From Deltaproteobacteria bacterium UBA2221 (GTDB lineage Bacteria; Desulfobacterota; Syntrophorhabdia; Syntrophorhabdales; WCHB1-27): a stretch of 18,851 bases of DNA. The first letter of the stretch is position 1; every line of letters starts with the position of its first letter. The translations under genes were made by a program, and so were the position numbers. The stretch is taken from contig DCUF01000069.1 of NCBI GenBank assembly GCA_002328485.1, forward strand, positions 1-18,851, read 5' to 3'. The notes beneath the pieces are model-generated. The model searched no databases, had not been told where the DNA came from, and was given only the letters and a program-made list of their open reading frames with translations. Below are positions 14,994-18,851 of this stretch, piece by piece.

Positions 14994-16460
14994 ATGAGAA
15001 GACACAGCGTTCCAGCCAGGAAAGCATTGAACGTATTCCCAATCATCATGATTTGCTTCACCTTGTGTAGCTGTTCAAGCATGAAGAATTTCGTCGGTTT
15101 CTTCAAATTCTGGGACTCAGATAAATCCGCAATCGGGACCTCCGTCCAGGATGACGAAGGTGCCGCCTTCCAGGTGCGGGCGCCGAGGCGAAATGTTGAG
15201 GCCTATTACAATCTCGGGTGCTACTATCAGGAAAGGGATCGCCATAGGGAGGCGATAGAAGAGTTTCGGAAGACTGTCTCTCTTGACCCCGCACATGTCA
15301 AAGCCTTAAACAGGATGGGCATCTCCTACGATGAAATAAAAGATTTTCCGAAGGCCGTTGCCTGCTATGAAGCCGCGATCAAGGCAGAACCAGCCGCAGA
15401 CTACACCTACAACAATCTGGCCCATTCCTATCGGTTGCAGGGTAGATTTGAAGAATCAGTCGACACGTTCAAGAAAGCGTTGGCGCTCAATAGTCAGTCA
15501 AGCCGAATCCATAACAACCTCGGGCTCGTCTATACGATGATGGGGCAGCACGAGCTGGCGACAAAGGAATTCGAGCTGGCCAGCACACTGGCAAAACCGG
15601 CTTCTCCTATCGAACAGGCCAAGGACAAACAGGATGTCGCCCCATCCGCCACGACTACCGTCAGGGAAAATCCAAAACCGGCTGAAGATGCCTTCACCCA
15701 GGCTGAGTTGGTTCAACCGAACGCCACGCCCATAGGACCAGTTACCGAAAAGGCCGCTGCAGAGGCAACGGTCCGGCCCCAGAAGAAGACCGAAACGGCC
15801 GTAGCGGCCGTGAACGCTCCGGTTGTCCCGAAAACGCCGGTTGCGCCCAGCAGTTCGGTCGCCTCTGTGCCCCCGAAGAAGGAAGCCCAGCCGGTAATCA
15901 CGGCTGCGAATACGCGCACCCTTGAAGCAAAGAGCCATGCCACACCGGGACCGGTCGCCTCTGCGGTCCCACCGATTGCAAAAGCACCGGCGCCAAAGAC
16001 CGCCGAGGTTCAGAAAGTTGCTACCCAGCCCAAGGAAGTGGCAAAGGCAAAACCCCAGGAGGTCGCGAAAGTCGCAAGGGCGATCGAAGTTACCAAGGTT
16101 CCCGTAGCGAAGAAAGCCATAGAGCCCGACAAGACCCTTACCGTTAAGAAAGCACCCGAGATAAAGAAGGTTGCGGCAACGTCCGTTGTCGCCAAGGATC
16201 GCCCTGTGTCTCAGCCAAAATCGATGAGTCTGGTTCTGACCAACAAAGCTACGGTAAAATCCGTGAAACCACGGGGTATCGATTTCGCCAATCCCGAGCG
16301 TTTCTATGCAGCCCTGGCCAGGAGCATCGTAAGGGCCACACCGGAAAACCTCGTCCCCAAAAGAATGGTTAGATCTAATCGCCCGGCTATGAACGTCAAT
16401 CTGCTTCTCCGTAACGACATGATGCCGGGCTCCAGGTTCCTTCTCGAGGACTACACCTAA
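14994..16460 (+). CDS. TPR lipoprotein with long Ala/Lys/Pro/Val-rich linker (TadD-like)
   Basis: A 488-residue protein in three parts. Residues 1-27 look like a lipoprotein signal peptide (FPIIMICFTLCSC, C27 as the lipidated residue; Cys at -2 makes the lipobox slightly unusual). Residues about 65-200 contain four TPR repeats (VEAYYNLGCYYQERDRHREAIEEFRKTVSLDP, AADYTYNNLAHSYRLQGRFEESVDTFKKALALN and others). Residues about 200-425 are a low-complexity, probably extended region of Ala, Lys, Pro, Val and Thr (APKTAEVQKVATQPKEVAKA style), followed by a folded-looking C-terminus with NPERFYAALARSIV. TPR lipoproteins (TadD) are common in Tad loci and help secretin assembly or stability. The linker could span the periplasm or bind peptidoglycan; that is inference. 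AAGGAG at 14982-14987 supports the ATG. Confidence 0.85.
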   Translation: MRRHSVPARKALNVFPIIMICFTLCSCSSMKNFVGFFKFWDSDKSAIGTSVQDDEGAAFQVRAPRRNVEAYYNLGCYYQERDRHREAIEEFRKTVSLDPAHVKALNRMGISYDEIKDFPKAVACYEAAIKAEPAADYTYNNLAHSYRLQGRFEESVDTFKKALALNSQSSRIHNNLGLVYTMMGQHELATKEFELASTLAKPASPIEQAKDKQDVAPSATTTVRENPKPAEDAFTQAELVQPNATPIGPVTEKAAAEATVRPQKKTETAVAAVNAPVVPKTPVAPSSSVASVPPKKEAQPVITAANTRTLEAKSHATPGPVASAVPPIAKAPAPKTAEVQKVATQPKEVAKAKPQEVAKVARAIEVTKVPVAKKAIEPDKTLTVKKAPEIKKVAATSVVAKDRPVSQPKSMSLVLTNKATVKSVKPRGIDFANPERFYAALARSIVRATPENLVPKRMVRSNRPAMNVNLLLRNDMMPGSRFLLEDYT

Positions 16461-16474
16461 GGGACGGAGGAGCC

Positions 16475-16502
16475 CTCAGCGGTCAGCGATCGGCCGTCAG
16501 CA
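16475..16502 (+). repeat. Short heptamer repeat, four units
   Basis: CTCAGCG, GTCAGCG, ATCGGCC and GTCAGCA follow each other with a strict 7-nt period in the 60-nt gap between the two TPR genes. The units are variations on NTCAGCN. Such short heptameric runs are scattered in several bacterial genomes; function is not known and this run may be a simple slippage product. Confidence 0.5.
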
Positions 16503-16520
16503 TTTGGACATCCAACAGGA

Positions 16521-17507
16521 ATGTTTTTGCATCACAGATATCTTTCCCCACTACTTATCATTGTCCTCGCACTAGGCCTCTTCGGTTGCGCCAGTAAGGG
16601 CGACCGTGCCGATTCAGCACGAACCGACTATAAAAGGATTATGGAGATCCAAAGAGATAAGGCCAGGTTTCTCGCTGAGGAAGACGCCAAGCTGAACAGC
16701 AAACTCAACGCCGCTATGACCGCCTCTGATTACGAAAGATTAGGAGACAGTTACACCAGACAGGGCAATGCCGTCATGGCACTCGTGCAATACCAAAAGG
16801 CTTTGGAAACCGCTCCTGATGACACGCGGCTCCACGTAAAACTGGGGCTTCTCCTCCTTGGAAAGGGGCTTAACGATGAGGCAAAGAAAGAGTTTTCTTT
16901 TGTTTTGGCCAAGGATCCCCGAAACGGGATCGCTCATGAAGGCATGGGCCGGCTTTTCTTTGCGCAAGGTGATCTCGAAAGTGCAGAGCGCAGCTTTCAA
17001 CAGGCCTTGCAGTGCGACCCCAAGCTGTGGCAGTCCCATATGTTTCTCGGCATGATCTATGATCGCCAAAAACAGTTCGGTTCGGCCGTAGCGGAGTACA
17101 GCGCGGCCCTCGTCCTGAGACCCGCCTCAAGCGCGCTTCTGAACAACCTTGCCCTGAGCTACTATTCGCAAGGCGAGTACCAGAAGGCAGAAGAAACCTT
17201 GAACACCGCCCTACAATTAGAGCCGTCTCCCAAAGCATGGAATAACCTCGGCCTGGTCTTGGGAAAACAGGGGAAGTACGACCAGGCCCTCGAAGCCTTC
17301 AGGAATGCTGGCGATGAAGCTGGGGCTTACAATAACCTCGGAATGATCTACATGAGTCAAAGCAAGTATGCCGAGGCATTGCAAGCCTTCCAGAAAGCCT
17401 TTGAACTCAAGCCTCAATACTATTCCAAAGCGCAGGAAAACATCAAAAAGGCCGAGGCCGCCCTCAAGGCACAGGCCGCTCAACAACCAGACCAAAGCAA
17501 AGAATAG
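16521..17507 (+). CDS. tadD: TPR lipoprotein, TadD-like
   Basis: A 328-residue protein with a clear lipoprotein signal peptide (LLIIVLALGLFGC, lipobox LFGC, C23). A short charged helix (30-65) precedes seven or so TPR units filling residues about 70-310, for example DYERLGDSYTRQGNAVMALVQYQKALETAPDD and GAYNNLGMIYMSQSKYAEALQAFQKAFELKPQY. This is the usual TadD design, an outer-membrane-associated TPR protein needed for pilus biogenesis; of the two TPR genes this is the closer match by length. The start is fixed by the signal peptide, although AGGA abuts the ATG directly and is no proper ribosome site. Translation may depend on coupling to the preceding gene 60 nt upstream. It is the last Tad gene in the window; no tadE, tadF or tadG follows. 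Confidence 0.88.
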   Translation: MFLHHRYLSPLLIIVLALGLFGCASKGDRADSARTDYKRIMEIQRDKARFLAEEDAKLNSKLNAAMTASDYERLGDSYTRQGNAVMALVQYQKALETAPDDTRLHVKLGLLLLGKGLNDEAKKEFSFVLAKDPRNGIAHEGMGRLFFAQGDLESAERSFQQALQCDPKLWQSHMFLGMIYDRQKQFGSAVAEYSAALVLRPASSALLNNLALSYYSQGEYQKAEETLNTALQLEPSPKAWNNLGLVLGKQGKYDQALEAFRNAGDEAGAYNNLGMIYMSQSKYAEALQAFQKAFELKPQYYSKAQENIKKAEAALKAQAAQQPDQSKE

Positions 17508-17508
17508 T

Positions 17509-17591
17509 CTAACCACCCACCAGCGAAACGAACAACAAGAACAGAGGCAGATCAATCACCCACCAGCAAAACGCCAAAACCAGAGGCAGAT
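17509..17591 (+). repeat. Two imperfect tandem units carrying the element's 5' arm
   Basis: Units of 44 nt (17509-17552) and 39 nt (17553-17591) each begin with AACCACCCACCAGC or AATCACCCACCAGC and end with AGAGGCAGAT. They run directly into TTAACCACCC, the first bases of repeat copy 2. The 5' arm motif CCACCC is thus present three times in a row. The units start 2 nt after the tadD stop codon. Confidence 0.65.
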
Positions 17592-17890
17592 TAACCACCC
17601 ACTTCCTCCGGTCGTTCGAGGCACGGAGGCACAGAGGAAAGGCTTCACGAGAGAGGCTTTCATGCTTTCTGCCTGCTATGGGGAGACGGCCATACCAGGC
17701 AGATCCTCGCGCCTTCGGCGAGTGGGGGGCAGGTGCGCGAAGCGCAGGCTGGGTGAGCGGAGGCGAGTCTCTACGGCTCCGGTCACAGGCCCTCTTATCT
17801 CGGTTCTTCCCTCGTATCTCTCGGTGTCTCGGTGGCCACCCGTCTGTCGACGACGGGTACCCGGCACTGTTTGGCGAAGCGGGTGGTGAG
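17591..17890 (+). repeat. Structured repeat element, copy 2 (300 bp)
   Basis: It has the same ends as copy 1 (TTAACCACCC and GGGTGGTGAG) and the same order of helices. These are CCTC/GAGG (17605-17608, 17618-17621); a long stem with a few mismatches and G-T pairs (17622-17640 with about 17815-17834); 14 positions with one mismatch (17677-17690 region, arms TCTGCCTGCTATGG at 17668-17681 and CCATACCAGGCAGA at 17690-17703) with loop GGAGACGG; CGCC-TTC-GGCG; TGCGC-GAA-GCGCA (17734-17746); and 11 of 13 positions paired (17753-17765, 17774-17786) with loop AGTCTCTA. The invariant 3' block is at 17834-17890. It lies between the last Tad gene and hicA, on the same strand as copy 1. Confidence 0.85.
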
Positions 17891-17947
17891 ATGGGAGGCA
17901 TTTAACGGCTGTGCATTGAGCCCTTCTCTATGGGAACCTGTCATGGA

Positions 17948-17974
17948 ATTATGTATAATACCCATATCCCATGA
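17948..17974 (+). promoter_or_regulatory. Candidate hicA promoter with overlapping dyads
   Basis: A consensus -10 TATAAT is at 17954-17959; no good -35 is found at 16-18 nt upstream. The -10 lies inside ATTAT-GT-ATAAT (17948-17959), a short dyad, and is bracketed by TCATGG (17941-17946) and CCATGA (17969-17974), a wider one. HicB-type antitoxins repress their own promoter by binding such palindromes, so these are operator candidates. Transcription from this -10 would start about 17966, only a few bases before the hicA ATG. Confidence 0.4.
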
Positions 17975-18172
17975 AATTCAGCGAGCTGACCAGGCTGTTG
18001 GAGGAAAATGGCTTCAGAATACTCAAAGAAAAAGGCTCTATCCGGTATTATGGAAGACCAGGTTGGGATAAGCTCATACGCGTTGACTTTCACGGTTCCA
18101 AAGAAGTGCCTACGGGAACATGCCATCCTCGCGGCTGCCGGCCTAAAGAACAAGAAAGGAGATAGCGAATGA
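17971..18172 (+). pseudogene. hicA: HicA-type mRNA interferase toxin, probably frameshifted
   Basis: Residues 1-51 match the HicA fold (MKFSELTRLLEENGFRILKEKGSIRYYGRPGWDKLIRVDFHGSKEVPTGTCH). After CH the reading frame gives PRGCRPKEQERR and stops at 18165. One frame over, from 18122, the DNA reads AILAAAGLKNKKGDSE and stops at 18170-18172, which is the expected C-terminal HicA helix. The stop of that frame would overlap the hicB start as ATGA. The break can be explained by loss of one TGCCA from a doubled TGCCATGCCA. In characterised HicA toxins the catalytic His lies in a G-S-H motif; here it reads G-S-I. Both points suggest an inactive or altered toxin. A sequencing error is the other possibility for the frameshift. 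Confidence 0.7.
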
Positions 18173-18414
18173 TTGAACTTCCATACTCCTTGATCATTGA
18201 GGCAACGAAAGAGCCAGACTACTTCGGTTTCTACTCGGATGAACTTGCAGGGTTCTCCGGCATTGGCCACTCCATTGAGGATTGTCTTTATAAAGCAAAA
18301 TTGGGGATGGCTGAACACGTAAGCCTTCTCCGGGAACAAGGTCTGCCGGTGCCGCCCGTGAACAAGAACCCAACAATCACCATTCAGAACGAAAAGGCGT
18401 CAAAAGCTGCGTGA
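18169..18414 (+). CDS. hicB: HicB-type antitoxin
   Basis: An 81-residue protein of the HicB family (partial RNase H-like fold): YSLIIEATKEPDYFGFYSDELAGFSGIGHSIEDCLYKAKLGMAEHVSLLREQGLPVPP, then NPTITIQNE. This covers the complete short form of the antitoxin, which binds and neutralises HicA; no DNA-binding domain is visible after it, so any autoregulation would rely on another part of the complex. The ATG at 18169 has AAGGAG at 18155-18160, 8 nt upstream, located inside the hicA 3' end. The antitoxin appears intact while the toxin reading frame is broken. Confidence 0.88.
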   Translation: MIELPYSLIIEATKEPDYFGFYSDELAGFSGIGHSIEDCLYKAKLGMAEHVSLLREQGLPVPPVNKNPTITIQNEKASKAA

Positions 18415-18475
18415 ATCCTTCACATCTTGACCAACACCGGTCCCATTATCTGGCTCAGTTTTCTTAAGACGATGT

Positions 18476-18779
18476 TTAACCACCCACTCCCTCCGGTCGT
18501 TCGAGGCACGGAGACACGGAGGAAAGGCTTGGGAGGAGAGCTTTCATGTTTTCTGCCTGCTATGGGGAGACGGCCATATCCGGCAGATTCCAGCGCCTTA
18601 CGGCGGGGGTGAGGAGGAGCACCCTTTGCGCGAAGCGCAGGCTGGGTGACAGAAACAGAGTCTCAACTGTTTCTGTCACAGCCCATCCATCCCTCTGCAT
18701 TGGTCGTTCTCTGTGCCTCGGTGGCCACCCGTCTGTCGACGACGGGTACCCGGCACTGTATGGCGAAGCGGGTGGTGAA
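18476..18779 (+). repeat. Structured repeat element, copy 3 (304 bp)
   Basis: It has ends TTAACCACCC and GGGTGGTGAA. The helices are: a long outer stem (18507-18524 with 18706-18723, mostly paired with G-T pairs); TCTGCCTGCTATGG (18552-18565) with CCATATCCGGCAGA (18574-18587), two mismatches, loop GGAGACGG; CGCC-TTAC-GGCG; CACCC/GGGTG (18620-18624, 18644-18648) enclosing TGCGC-GAA-GCGCA (18627-18639); and a perfect 13-bp stem (18646-18658, 18667-18679; it shares three bases with the previous one) with loop AGTCTCAA. The 3' block differs from the other copies at one T to A change (TGTATGGCG). The sequence before it, AAGACGATGTT, resembles AAGACATGTT before copy 1, so the element may extend slightly further 5'. 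Confidence 0.85.
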
Positions 18780-18816
18780 AAAAGGTTTTTGGCACTTGAG
18801 CCGAGCGCAGGATTGA

Positions 18817-18851
18817 TCACAGCGCCGCGATCGCTTCGATCTCTATTCTTG
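18817..18851 (-). CDS. C-terminal end of a RidA-like protein (partial)
   Basis: On the minus strand the last codons before a TGA at 18817-18819 read RIEIEAIAAL. This resembles the conserved C-terminus of RidA/YjgF/UK114 family enamine deaminases, which typically end in [VI]EIEA[IL]A plus a few residues. Only eleven codons fall inside the window, so the call rests on a ten-residue match and the orientation. The 37 nt between the stop and repeat copy 3 include an A/T dyad (AAAAAA-GG-TTTTT region) but no sure terminator. Confidence 0.4.
   Translation of the reverse strand, partial: RIEIEAIAAL

Noticed and set aside
17509..17600. CRISPR-like repeat with CCACCC units
   Set aside because: Only two to three imperfect units of unequal length, no distinct spacers and no cas genes. 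The motif belongs to the end of the structured element.

Overview
The window reads as a chromosomal segment of a Gram-negative bacterium. A secretin, three lipoproteins with lipoboxes and a complete inner-membrane Tad assembly platform all imply an outer membrane. The Tad gene order, the small lipoprotein beside the secretin gene, the TPR lipoproteins and the HicAB pair resemble loci of the former Deltaproteobacteria (Desulfobacterota). That placement is inference from protein style, and no rRNA or tRNA is present to fix it.

Positions 1-5720 hold an envelope glycosylation cluster. There are two tandem minus-strand polytopic membrane proteins of one family (the first cut by the window edge), a GT87/DUF2029-type glycosyltransferase, a polyprenyl-phosphate-mannose-synthase-like GT2 enzyme fused to a GtrA membrane domain, and a further minus-strand polytopic membrane protein. 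A lipid-linked sugar made by the GT2 enzyme could feed the membrane transferases.

Positions 5851-17507 hold a Tad (Flp) pilus locus, all on the plus strand. It contains two small Flp prepilins separated by a 411-nt non-coding stretch, a strong hairpin after the second pilin, then prepilin peptidase (cpaA/tadV), cpaB/rcpC, secretin (cpaC/rcpA), a 94-residue lipoprotein, cpaE/tadZ, cpaF/tadA, tadB, tadC and two TPR lipoproteins. No TadE/TadF minor pilins and no classical CpaD are visible. The locus is interrupted between the secretin and lipoprotein genes by a 290-bp structured repeat.

Positions 17508-18851 hold two more copies of that repeat on either side of a hicA-hicB toxin-antitoxin pair. 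HicA looks frameshifted. At the right edge are ten codons and the stop of a minus-strand gene with a RidA-like C-terminus.

The most interesting item is this repeat: three same-strand copies of about 290-304 bp. Each starts TTAACCACCC, ends GGGTGGTGA, and folds into the same series of hairpins. One helix has changed its sequence almost completely between copies while staying paired. Two hairpin loops are complementary to each other (GAGAC against GTCTC), which suggests a kissing-loop interaction. The pattern indicates selection on a folded RNA or single-stranded DNA and not on a protein. I cannot assign it to a known family from the sequence alone.
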